Position numbers and translations under genes: made by a program
Notes under the pieces: model-generated
Told to the model about the DNA's origin: nothing
What the model saw: only the letters and a program-made list of their open reading frames with translations
Database searches by the model: none
In this document: positions 7,216 to 14,121 of the stretch, piece by piece
Layout of the letters: each line of letters begins with the position of its first letter
How positions within the stretch are numbered: position 1 is the stretch's first letter
Assembly: GCF_015058545.1 (NCBI RefSeq)
Contig: NZ_SVCB01000086.1
Coordinates: 1 to 24,152, forward strand
Origin: Veillonella sp.
GTDB taxonomy: Bacteria > Bacillota > Negativicutes > Veillonellales > Veillonellaceae
DNA: 24,152 nt
Direction: 5' to 3'

Positions 7216-9148
7216 ACACAGTTACCGTATACTTTCTGTGAAGTTCACGACTGACTTCACGATTTGTTTTTACTTCCAATACATGGATGCCGCCGGCTTG
7301 CATGGCGCGAACTATATTATCCTCAAAGTCTTCATAGCTCGTCACCTCCTGATAGTGAATGCCCATGAGGTCAGCGAGGGCACTGTAGTTCAGGCCTTGC
7401 GGCGTTCCAAATAAATACTCGAAATTATCGATGCCTTTTTGCGGTAAATATTCAAAAATACCGCCCCCATCGTTATTAAACAACAGGATGACTAAATTTA
7501 ACCCTTCGTTTTTGCCCATCACAAGGCCGTTCATGTCATGGAAGAAGGATAAGTCGCCCGTCACGAGTAAAGTCTGTTCACCTTTAGCTGCCGCAATCCC
7601 CAAGGCTGTTGATTCGGTACCGTCGATACCGTTGATGCCGCGGTTCCCGAACACTCGTGCATTCGGTTTACCTTGACGCCAGAAATAGTCAAAATCGCGA
7701 ATTGGCATGCTGTTGGCCACCACCACATTTACCGTCTGCGGAGCCCCGTGTTTGATGAAGGTTCGCTCATCGAGGCCGTCGTTCAAGAGGGACACGAACT
7801 TACCCTCAAAGAGGGTTTTCTCCTCCCTAACCGGAGCCATGGCAAGGCTCGTTCTATATTGTGCTTTCAGCCAACTTTTCGTATAGGCATTGTTGCTTAA
7901 TTTCTTATGGAGATTTTCCTTGGCCTTTAAAAAAGTCCTCAACTCGCCTTGGGTCGTTAACAGATTATCAATCATCTCCGGCGCCCATAAAGTATAAACT
8001 AACTTCTTCGCCACGTCCAAGGCAAAAGCAACGGGATCGCATTGAATAACGCGGTTCGTCGTTACCGTACCATTGCGATACACGGCGCCCGCATCAATCT
8101 GATAACAAACAGCTGAGGCATGCTTTTTGATGAATTGCTGCAAGCGTTTTGAAACCGGCATTTGCCCCATCATCAAGATGTAGTCCGGTGCCAACTCTCT
8201 TTGCCAGTCCTCATTACTCAAAAACGCATCATACTTGTCGATGATGAGCGGATGATTCAAGGCTCTTACCGGCGATAAGGGATCGGCCAACACCGGTGCT
8301 TCCAACGCCTCACCTAAGGCCAGCATGGCCGTACCATAGGCATTGTTGATTACATTTTTGGGATTATCGTAAAAACCGGGCCGTATTTCTACACCTTGGC
8401 AAAATTCGAAGCCATTGCCATAGCCGTTTTCACGATAATAGGTATCATCATCGTCACGACCGGTGGCAGGGCCGCATAAAATAATACCTTTACGCCCCTT
8501 AAGTTCTTCAATCAAGGGATTCAAAGTTTTTTCACCAAGACGCATAATACCCGGTTGCGTTATAAAGCGCTTAGCGCCGCTCAACCGACCTTTCGCAAAC
8601 TGTTCGGCGCTCGTATCCGGCACCAAAGGTTCGCGCAGCGGCACATTGATATGAACCGGCCCCGGTACCACATCCATGGCTTTCATATAGGCCCTTTGGA
8701 TTACCTGACGCGCATACAGAGACGACTCAAGAGCGCCGCTGCCGGCAATATCGGGACTGAGGGTTTCAAAATGATGCACGAAAGAACCAAAGAGTTTGAC
8801 TTGGTCCATCGTTTGCGGTGCCCCTACAAACTGAGCTTCCGGCGGACGATCCGCGGTGAGCACGATTAAAGGCACGCGACTGTGAAACGCTTCAATAACG
8901 GCGGGGAAATAATGAGCCCCTGCCGATCCGGAGGTGCACACCAACGCCACCGGTGTGTGCAAGCGTTTTGCCAAACCAAGGGCGAAAAAGCCTGCCGAAC
9001 GTTCATCAATATTCATATATGTTTTGTAGCCGCCGTGAGCCATGAATGGCACGGCCATACTCGTCGAGCGAGAACCCCCGCTGAAAACCACATGGCGCAC
9101 ACCAAGTTCAAAAAGCTCATCCACTGCGGCTGCTATATATTCGTTCAT
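7205..9148 (-). CDS. menD: SEPHCHC synthase (thiamine diphosphate enzyme)
   Basis: MenD joins isochorismate and 2-oxoglutarate using thiamine diphosphate, the first committed step of menaquinone synthesis. The conserved glutamate that activates the cofactor is E49 in NIDERSAGFFALG. The cofactor/magnesium motif runs from GDLSFFHD (531) to NNDGGGIFEYLP (558-569). I chose the ATG at 9148 because GGAGGTG sits about 5 bases upstream; an upstream in-frame TTG at 9169 has no such site and adds seven unconserved residues. The resulting 647 residues exceed the usual 550-590. The stop overlaps menH. A 209-base gap with a possible promoter separates it from menF. Confidence 0.95.
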   Translation of the reverse strand: MNEYIAAAVDELFELGVRHVVFSGGSRSTSMAVPFMAHGGYKTYMNIDERSAGFFALGLAKRLHTPVALVCTSGSAGAHYFPAVIEAFHSRVPLIVLTADRPPEAQFVGAPQTMDQVKLFGSFVHHFETLSPDIAGSGALESSLYARQVIQRAYMKAMDVVPGPVHINVPLREPLVPDTSAEQFAKGRLSGAKRFITQPGIMRLGEKTLNPLIEELKGRKGIILCGPATGRDDDDTYYRENGYGNGFEFCQGVEIRPGFYDNPKNVINNAYGTAMLALGEALEAPVLADPLSPVRALNHPLIIDKYDAFLSNEDWQRELAPDYILMMGQMPVSKRLQQFIKKHASAVCYQIDAGAVYRNGTVTTNRVIQCDPVAFALDVAKKLVYTLWAPEMIDNLLTTQGELRTFLKAKENLHKKLSNNAYTKSWLKAQYRTSLAMAPVREEKTLFEGKFVSLLNDGLDERTFIKHGAPQTVNVVVANSMPIRDFDYFWRQGKPNARVFGNRGINGIDGTESTALGIAAAKGEQTLLVTGDLSFFHDMNGLVMGKNEGLNLVILLFNNDGGGIFEYLPQKGIDNFEYLFGTPQGLNYSALADLMGIHYQEVTSYEDFEDNIVRAMQAGGIHVLEVKTNREVSRELHRKYTVTVYEK

Positions 9149-9260
9149 CCTGCACCTCCATGAAAACAACGACTATTCCCCATACGCCCCACTGTTTTGT
9201 ATAGCCTTACTGCCCTATTAAAACAGTATTTTCTCAGCGTTTATCTTGCCTTTTTATTTT

Positions 9261-9300
9261 ATTATAATCTTCGATATACGCCTATAACCGGCTGGTTCAA
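9261..9300 (-). promoter_or_regulatory. Possible secondary promoter ahead of menD
   Basis: In the 209-base menF-menD gap the minus strand has a perfect TATAAT (9261-9266) but no good -35 at 17 bases. TTGAAC (9295-9300) is spaced 16 bases from a weaker TATATC (9273-9278). Either could start menD transcription independently of menF. Confidence 0.35.
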
Positions 9301-9307
9301 AGATCCT

Positions 9308-9338
9308 TTAGCCACAAAGGGACCTGTTAGCCGCAAAG
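9308..9338. repeat. Paired 12-bp direct repeat downstream of menF
   Basis: TTAGCCACAAAG (9308-9319) and TTAGCCGCAAAG (9327-9338) match in 11 of 12 bases with a 19-base period. On the transcribed strand the copy nearest menD forms a small hairpin CCTTT-GTGGCT-AAAGG. The pair lies just upstream of the possible menD promoter and could be an operator or a processing site. Confidence 0.5.
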
Positions 9339-9357
9339 CTGTAGGTACCTAAGCCCC

Positions 9358-10519
9358 TTACAAGGCCCGCATAATCGTTTGTAATTTAGTCATTGTTTCC
9401 TTGTATTCCGACTCGCAATCGGAATCGGCTACGACACCGCAGCCCGCATAGGCATACAGTGTCTTGCCGTGAATTAGGGCGGAACGAATGCCTACGATTA
9501 AGAGGCCGTCCCCCGCTTCACGGAAAAGCGGCGTATTACCGCAAACCCAACCGATAGGAGCCGCATATAAGCCTCGTTCATAGGGCTCATATTGCTGTAA
9601 AAGGGCCAGCGCCGCTGCCCGCGGTTCACCGCCCATGGCCGGTGTTGGATGCAAAGCTTTGGCCATGGTCAAAATAGAATGCTCCGTATCATGACCGTAG
9701 AGTAAAGTGCGCAAATGATACAGGTTCGGTAATTCCATAATATGTGTATCTTTCACTTCCACCCTATCGCACAAATCACTCATGGTCGCTTTAATCATAT
9801 CCACCACAATATTGTGTTCATAGCGGTTTTTAGCATCCCCCAAGAGGCGCGCCCCTTGATCATGAATGTCATCTTTTTTCATCGTACCGGCTAAGGCATA
9901 GCTCATAAAGTCTTGGCCGCGCTTACGTACCAATACTTCCGGGGATGCCCCGAGGAATACGGCGTCACCCTTGTTATAGGCAAAAATAAACGCCCCTTGG
10001 TTCTGCGCCACTAAGCGACCGATAATCGAGGTACTGTCAAAGGGTGTATCGCTTTCCAGCGTCACTTTACGGGAAGCCACTACTTTAGTCACTTCGCCCG
10101 ACGCGATACCGTCTTGAATATGCGAATAAAGTTTGCCATGCTTCATAATCGTCGGCGCCTGCTTCACGATAGCTGTGTGCTACCGGCGTAATTGTTGTCG
10201 ATTCAATAACCGGCGGCTCCGCAGCGGCGGTTACCCAATAGGATCGCCCTTCTTCCTGTACATAGTAATGGGTGAAAACCACCAATTCATTTCCCATATT
10301 TTGCCAGGCTTCATCGTTGACCGTCTCAAAAAAAGTCTGACCGTACCAAGCCCACGGATACTCCGGTAATTCCGATTCCGTAATGCTTTTAACACGGCCG
10401 GCCGCCACGATAACGCGATTAACTTGCGTATCATGCCAATAGACCCTTTCGTCCCCCTCAAAGTGTTGCCAAACAGCTAAGGGTTCCGCTATATCTGTTG
10501 GAAAGATTGTATATTTCAT
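9358..10519 (-). pseudogene. menF: Isochorismate synthase split by a frameshift
   Basis: MenF converts chorismate to isochorismate. The N-terminal part reads from ATG 10519 (GAGGA at 7 bases; the in-frame ATG four codons earlier is part of that ribosome binding site) and continues past YEAWQTLFA until a stop at 10085. The catalytic part is in the +1 frame from about HIQDGIASGEVTKVVASR onward and ends at 9358. It has the family lysine in TKVV, GASPEVLV, ALAGTMKKD, EHNIVVDMI, HPTPAMGG, YAAPIGW and the final YAGCGVV and ESEYKET. Joining the frames near 10118-10140 restores normal spacing from the tryptophan to GEVTKVV, so one base insertion (or two-base loss) is the simplest reading. It may be a real mutation, an assembly error, or recoding. 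No slippery heptamer is seen. Total length would be about 385 residues. Confidence 0.85.
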
Positions 10520-10553
10520 AAACTTCCTCATTCATAAATAACCTTAACATCTT

Positions 10554-10559
10554 ATTATA
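10554..10559 (-). promoter_or_regulatory. -10 element of the likely men operon promoter
   Basis: The minus strand reads GGTATAATAAG with a perfect TATAAT at 10554-10559, about 35 bases before the menF start. The -35 region is only T-rich (TTTCTT), so an activator could be needed. The next gene upstream (arsR-type) ends in a strong terminator, so the men genes need a promoter here. Confidence 0.5.
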
Positions 10560-10596
10560 CCACTCTCACCCTTTAAAAGAAAATGCCTCTCATAAT

Positions 10597-10662
10597 GCGG
10601 TTTACCACGATTTTCAGCGGTTTCATATAACAAATACTTCCCAAAATAAAATTAAACCGCTG
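10597..10662. repeat. GCGGTTT inverted repeats upstream of the men promoter
   Basis: CAGCGGTTT (10615-10623) and AAACCGCTG (10654-10662) form a perfect 9-bp inverted repeat with a 30-base spacer, and a third GCGGTTT lies at 10597-10603. The arms of the arsR terminator (10706-10729) repeat the same AAACCGCC/GGCGGTTT word. This cluster is 40 to 100 bases upstream of the menF -10. Confidence 0.5.
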
Positions 10663-10700
10663 CCATAAAATTAAGTCTGGCAACATTGTATTTACAGGAC

Positions 10701-10729
10701 AAAATAAAACCGCCTTTGCAGGCGGTTTT
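10701..10729 (-). terminator. Intrinsic terminator after the ArsR-family gene
   Basis: A perfect 9-bp stem (AAAACCGCC with GGCGGTTTT, 10706-10714 and 10721-10729) with a 6-base loop is followed on the minus strand by ATTTTG. It lies about 28 bases past the stop codon. A T-run on the plus strand side would let it work in both directions. Confidence 0.85.
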
Positions 10730-10757
10730 TACGTTTAACCTTACGGCTATTCTGTTT

Positions 10758-11054
10758 TTACTGATGGGATACGTGCTCAATCCCCTGACTGAGAAGCATA
10801 ACCACATGTTCGTCATTAAGACTGTAGTACACGGTTTTCCCTTCCTTACGAAAGGCTACCAGACGCGCTTGGCGCAACACGCGCAATTGGTGTGAAATAG
10901 CGGATTGCCCCATACCCATGGCTTCAGCAATATCCGTTACACACATTTCTTTATTCAATAATTGCTGCACGATGCGAATCCGCGTAGGATCTCCCAGCAC
11001 TTTAAACAAATCAGCCAATTCTTGCACATCTACTTGTGCATGAGCAACATCCAT
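10758..11054 (-). CDS. ArsR/SmtB-family metal sensor, CzrA-like
   Basis: This 98-residue winged-helix repressor has the family core LFKVLGDPTRIRIVQQLL and the recognition helix GQSAISHQLRVL (49-60), then a wing ending KTVYYSL. The C-terminal helix carries D81, H83, H94 and H97 with exactly the D-x-H-x10-H-x2-H spacing of the alpha5 zinc/cobalt site of S. aureus CzrA and SmtB. The N-terminal alpha3N site is not complete (a lone cysteine in EMCVTD). It is therefore most likely a zinc-responsive repressor. GGAG lies 7 bases before the ATG. No metal exporter is adjacent, so its target is elsewhere or is its own promoter or flanking genes. I could not find a clear 12-2-12 operator. Confidence 0.87.
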   Translation of the reverse strand: MDVAHAQVDVQELADLFKVLGDPTRIRIVQQLLNKEMCVTDIAEAMGMGQSAISHQLRVLRQARLVAFRKEGKTVYYSLNDEHVVMLLSQGIEHVSHQ

Positions 11055-11151
11055 ACCTAACTCCTATTACACCATTTATATTCTTACGTTCTAATACTTA
11101 TAGACTTCTATTTGCTAACGATTACTTAAAGCTTTCAGAGCCTGTCTAATT

Positions 11152-11157
11152 ATTATA
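11152..11157 (-). promoter_or_regulatory. -10 element upstream of the ArsR-family gene
   Basis: The minus strand has TATAAT (11152-11157) within GTTATATAATAATT, about 97 bases before the start codon and starting almost inside the 3' end of the GDYXXLXY gene. The -35 region (GGTTAA) is weak. No terminator is visible between the two genes, so read-through from upstream is also possible. Confidence 0.4.
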
Positions 11158-11183
11158 TAACGAAACAAGCAAATTTAACCAGC

Positions 11184-11825
11184 TTAATTTTGCCCCGCCC
11201 CGTCAATGGCGGCCGTTGCTTCCGCAGTCGCCTGCGGTTCACCGATTTGATTGATTGGTGTGCGGCTGTCAATTTCCTGTTGTGCTTCGCTCTCAGGGGT
11301 AGCCAACTCTAAAGGTACGCCCCGCGAATATACACCTGTAACGATACCATGACCGTCTTTGATTTTAAGAGTAGCCAACAAAGTTCCTTTATAGGTTGTG
11401 TAAAAATCGGGATTTACTTTATTTAAATCCAAAGTCACACGATCAAACAATAGTTTAAATTCTACATCCGTATTTTCAACCCGGGTAACGCGCGCAAAAA
11501 TATAATCTCCTGTGGTCGGCTTTTTATCAGACACACCGGTTACTTCCAAGATGCCGTTCGGCTTAGCCGTTACCCATACATACACTTCCTGGTCATGTAC
11601 CGGCAAACGACCGCCCTGCCATGGTCCGCGACTGCCCAAAAATCTGACTTCCAAATAATCGGACGGAATCCAACCGGCTGTACGCGACAAGGACACAGGC
11701 CATTGATATTCACCGCCGCCTTGCAACAAAGAGGTGGACCGATGTTGAATAAAGAATGGCGACAGCAAGGTACAAATACCTACTACGATAAAGAGGATCC
11801 ATTTAATATAAACTCTATTGCGCAT
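11184..11825 (-). CDS. GDYXXLXY-type membrane-anchored protein
   Basis: The 213-residue product has one N-terminal hydrophobic segment (about 8-25), likely an uncleaved anchor or signal. An extracytoplasmic domain follows with PSDYLEVRF (54-62), a divergent form of the GDYxxLxY motif. The last 40 residues are polar and rich in A, T, E and Q. GDYXXLXY proteins are usually encoded next to DUF2157 membrane proteins, as here. The function of the pair is not known. The ATG overlaps the DUF2157 stop by 11 bases (ATGCGCAATAG), and AGGGGGA lies about 10 bases upstream, so coupling is expected. Confidence 0.72.
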   Translation of the reverse strand: MRNRVYIKWILFIVVGICTLLSPFFIQHRSTSLLQGGGEYQWPVSLSRTAGWIPSDYLEVRFLGSRGPWQGGRLPVHDQEVYVWVTAKPNGILEVTGVSDKKPTTGDYIFARVTRVENTDVEFKLLFDRVTLDLNKVNPDFYTTYKGTLLATLKIKDGHGIVTGVYSRGVPLELATPESEAQQEIDSRTPINQIGEPQATAEATAAIDGAGQN

Positions 11826-13389
11826 CAGAGGATTCCCCCTTTCGTGCCGTCGTTTTATCAGCGCTTTCAGCCCCTACCGGGTCCTGCTCACGAGCCGTAT
11901 ACGCCATATTACCACCTTCCGAAACAGTGGCAGGATTTGCTCCGTCCGCCTCCGTTCGAGCACCGCCGGAAGCGGTCGTATAATTACCGGCCGATTCGGT
12001 ATGTTCACCGGTATCCGTCACTTCAATATGTTCGTCATCGCCCAAGGTTTGACGCCGACGCAAACGCCGATTGGCTCTGGCTACGGACGTGTTTACCTGT
12101 GCCCGTTGCGTTTGCTTACGCCACATATAGAACAGGTTAACCGCAAAAATAGCTACGCCCGTTACCATAAAGGTAAAACCGCGTTCAACAAAGGAGAACG
12201 TAGGATCAAAGAAGCGCGCCGCAATCATGGCTAAGAAGGTAAAAATACAGCCATTTACCAGACCTACACGTTTAGTGACCGTACCTTGCCACAAGAGGAC
12301 AATGGCCAATAAAACTACATATAAATTAAATAGGATAGAACCGGTTAGCGGTGTCACACCCCAATGAACAGACAGCATCAAAAGCCCTACTACAATCGGA
12401 CAGAACGTAATTAAAATCTCCGTGCCCATGCGTTTTTGCCAAAGTGCATTTAAGCCGCCCGCAACCAAGATTAAGGCAACTATACCTAAGCCGATACTGA
12501 GCCAATCAGCCGAAGCCGCCGCTTCTTCCTGCCAAGTGCTGATAAAGGTACCGTATACGACCACATACATGAGGCCCAGCACCCCTATACCGCGGAACGG
12601 CAAGGACCAAAGGCCTTGTTCGCGAGACAAGCTGCCTAAAGCATACGTGGCCGCCGATAAGGACGCTACAAAGAATAGGCCGAGCGATAAATTATAGGAC
12701 GTAATGGTAAAAAAGAACGCCCCAAAAATAGCCGCCACATAGGCCCATAAGAGCCATAAAGTGGACAAATATGAGCGTGTCCGTTTACGTAACTGCTCCG
12801 CAAAGAACGGACTGCCGGCTGCCAGAAGAAGCCATAACCAAACAGGTTCACCCCACATGGTAACTTCCCGCGCCGATACGCTCCATAAAAGACCAATCAA
12901 GAGATAGGCCATCATAGTGAAGCCGGATCCCAACAGATATATGACCGGCAAGGTTAATAGCATTATGATGAGGGCATAAAAGCCCCAGCCTTCACCGGTA
13001 TAATAGGTGTCGCTCATGAGCACCGTCGAGATGGTAAGGGCCGCCACATAAAAAAGCCCTATGCCTTCCGCATAGATGCTCCCCCTAGGCGCTTTCCAAA
13101 GGCCTAAGCCTAAAGCGATAACCGCCAAGAGCAAGAGCGCAATACACCAGTCCATACGACCGGCCGGTGAAAAGCTGTACCAATAGCCGGCAAAGAGTAA
13201 AAATACACCTAAACTCGTTAACAACAGCCCTAACAATAACACCAATAACCTTCTGAGCAAAGGCCCCTGATTGGTGTCTACGGTACCATAAAACACGCGC
13301 ATCTGTGCAGCATGTTCCTTAGAAATCCAGCCCTTTGCCTCCCACTCGGGCAGTTGTTCATGAAGCCAAACAATCCGTTGTTTATTCAT
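11815..13389 (-). CDS. DUF2157 polytopic membrane protein with disordered tail
   Basis: The 524-residue product begins with a short cytoplasmic DUF2157-type segment (EQLPEWEAKGWISKEHAAQM, about 11-30). About twelve to fourteen hydrophobic helices then occupy residues 45 to 420. A basic stretch (RANRRLRRRQ) is followed by roughly 90 residues rich in E, T, A, G and S with no hydrophobic segment, likely disordered. The tail is unusual for the family. TGGAGG lies about 6 bases before the ATG. An intrinsic terminator ends 14 bases before the start codon, leaving no room for a separate promoter. The biological role of DUF2157 proteins is unknown; a role in envelope or transport is only guesswork. 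Confidence 0.75.
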   Translation of the reverse strand: MNKQRIVWLHEQLPEWEAKGWISKEHAAQMRVFYGTVDTNQGPLLRRLLVLLLGLLLTSLGVFLLFAGYWYSFSPAGRMDWCIALLLLAVIALGLGLWKAPRGSIYAEGIGLFYVAALTISTVLMSDTYYTGEGWGFYALIIMLLTLPVIYLLGSGFTMMAYLLIGLLWSVSAREVTMWGEPVWLWLLLAAGSPFFAEQLRKRTRSYLSTLWLLWAYVAAIFGAFFFTITSYNLSLGLFFVASLSAATYALGSLSREQGLWSLPFRGIGVLGLMYVVVYGTFISTWQEEAAASADWLSIGLGIVALILVAGGLNALWQKRMGTEILITFCPIVVGLLMLSVHWGVTPLTGSILFNLYVVLLAIVLLWQGTVTKRVGLVNGCIFTFLAMIAARFFDPTFSFVERGFTFMVTGVAIFAVNLFYMWRKQTQRAQVNTSVARANRRLRRRQTLGDDEHIEVTDTGEHTESAGNYTTASGGARTEADGANPATVSEGGNMAYTAREQDPVGAESADKTTARKGESSDAQ

Positions 13390-13402
13390 AGTACCTCCAT
13401 TC

Positions 13403-13436
13403 TAAAAAGAGGCTTTGCCCCTTGGCGAGCAAAGCC
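13403..13436 (-). terminator. Intrinsic terminator between the universal stress gene and the DUF2157 gene
   Basis: A perfect 8-bp stem GGCTTTGC/GCAAAGCC (13411-13418 with 13429-13436) and a 10-base loop are followed on the minus strand by TCTTTTTA. It ends the universal stress protein transcript but also stands directly before the DUF2157 ribosome binding site (about 13394-13398), so it may act as an attenuator. Confidence 0.82.
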
Positions 13437-13452
13437 GCTCATATGTGACTAT

Positions 13453-13920
13453 TTATTTGACAACGAGCACCGGGCAAGTAGAATGACTGGTTACATAGCT
13501 ACTTACACTGCCCATAAATAAACCTTTCAAAGGTCCGAGACCACGGCTGCCCATTACGATTAAATCGGCATTAAACTTCTTAGCTACCGCTAATACAGCC
13601 GGGCCGGGAGAGCCTACTTCAAATACATTTTTAACAGCGATATCGGCAGGTACGTCTTTGGAAACGTCTTCCAAAATCTTTTTACCGGTTTCTTCCATAT
13701 CTTCCGCGATTTGTTCCGATACATAACCGCCGCTGATTGGGGTCTGGTCAAAATTGGAAATAGCAGACACGATATTGGCTACGTGTACGATAATAAGCTG
13801 AGCTTCGTTACGTTCACAAATAGAAACGGCATGCTGCAACGCACGTTTCGAGTTTTCGGAACCGTCAGCCGGTACAACTATCGTCTTGTATACTACTTTA
13901 GCGTTATTTTGTTCTTGCAT
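13453..13920 (-). CDS. Universal stress protein, UspA family
   Basis: The 155-residue protein has the single Usp domain. The N-terminal strand is YKTIVVPADGSENSKRAL, with the nucleotide-contacting aspartate. The C-terminal ATP-binding pattern G-x2-G-x9-G-S is present in GSRGLGPLKGLFMGSVSSYV, followed by CPVLVVK. It therefore belongs to the ATP-binding subgroup. I chose ATG 13920 because GGGAGGG is 6-7 bases upstream; a longer in-frame start at 13959 would add 13 unconserved residues and falls within an inverted repeat. Usp proteins assist survival under stress by an unclear mechanism. It appears to be a single-gene unit ended by a terminator. Confidence 0.93.
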   Translation of the reverse strand: MQEQNNAKVVYKTIVVPADGSENSKRALQHAVSICERNEAQLIIVHVANIVSAISNFDQTPISGGYVSEQIAEDMEETGKKILEDVSKDVPADIAVKNVFEVGSPGPAVLAVAKKFNADLIVMGSRGLGPLKGLFMGSVSSYVTSHSTCPVLVVK

Positions 13921-13937
13921 ATGAATCCCTCCCACTG

Positions 13938-13959
13938 GTGAATGATTCGATTCATTCAC
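13938..13959. repeat. 22-bp inverted repeat in the universal stress gene leader
   Basis: GTGAATGA and TCATTCAC (8 bp, perfect) flank a 6-base centre and lie directly upstream of the GGGAGGG ribosome binding site. It could be an operator for a dimeric regulator or an mRNA hairpin affecting translation. I could not place a convincing promoter upstream, so its distance to the transcription start is unknown. Confidence 0.55.
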
Positions 13960-14055
13960 GATGACTTCTTCTATACTTAAGTATTCTCTACGGAGTTACA
14001 AAAGTCCTTTTTTATTTCAAAAAATTTTCAAAAAAAGTTTAGAATTTTTAAATTA

Positions 14056-14084
14056 ATACGGAGATACTCATAATATCACCGTAT
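14056..14084 (-). terminator. Weak terminator-like hairpin after the secreted-protein gene
   Basis: ATACGG pairs with CCGTAT and, after an A-A mismatch, GATA pairs with TATC, forming a 29-base hairpin. It is AT-rich and the T7 run lies about 18 bases further on, so termination would be weak. It sits in the 200-base gap between the end of the ABC-importer operon and the universal stress gene. Confidence 0.4.
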
Positions 14085-14121
14085 GCGAACCTAAACAGAA
14101 GCTACTGACACGCTGACACGC

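Noticed and set aside
11595..12234. Two overlapping plus-strand open frames over the end of the DUF2157 gene
   Set aside because: They mirror the low-complexity tail of the DUF2157 protein; no start signals and no plausible protein features.
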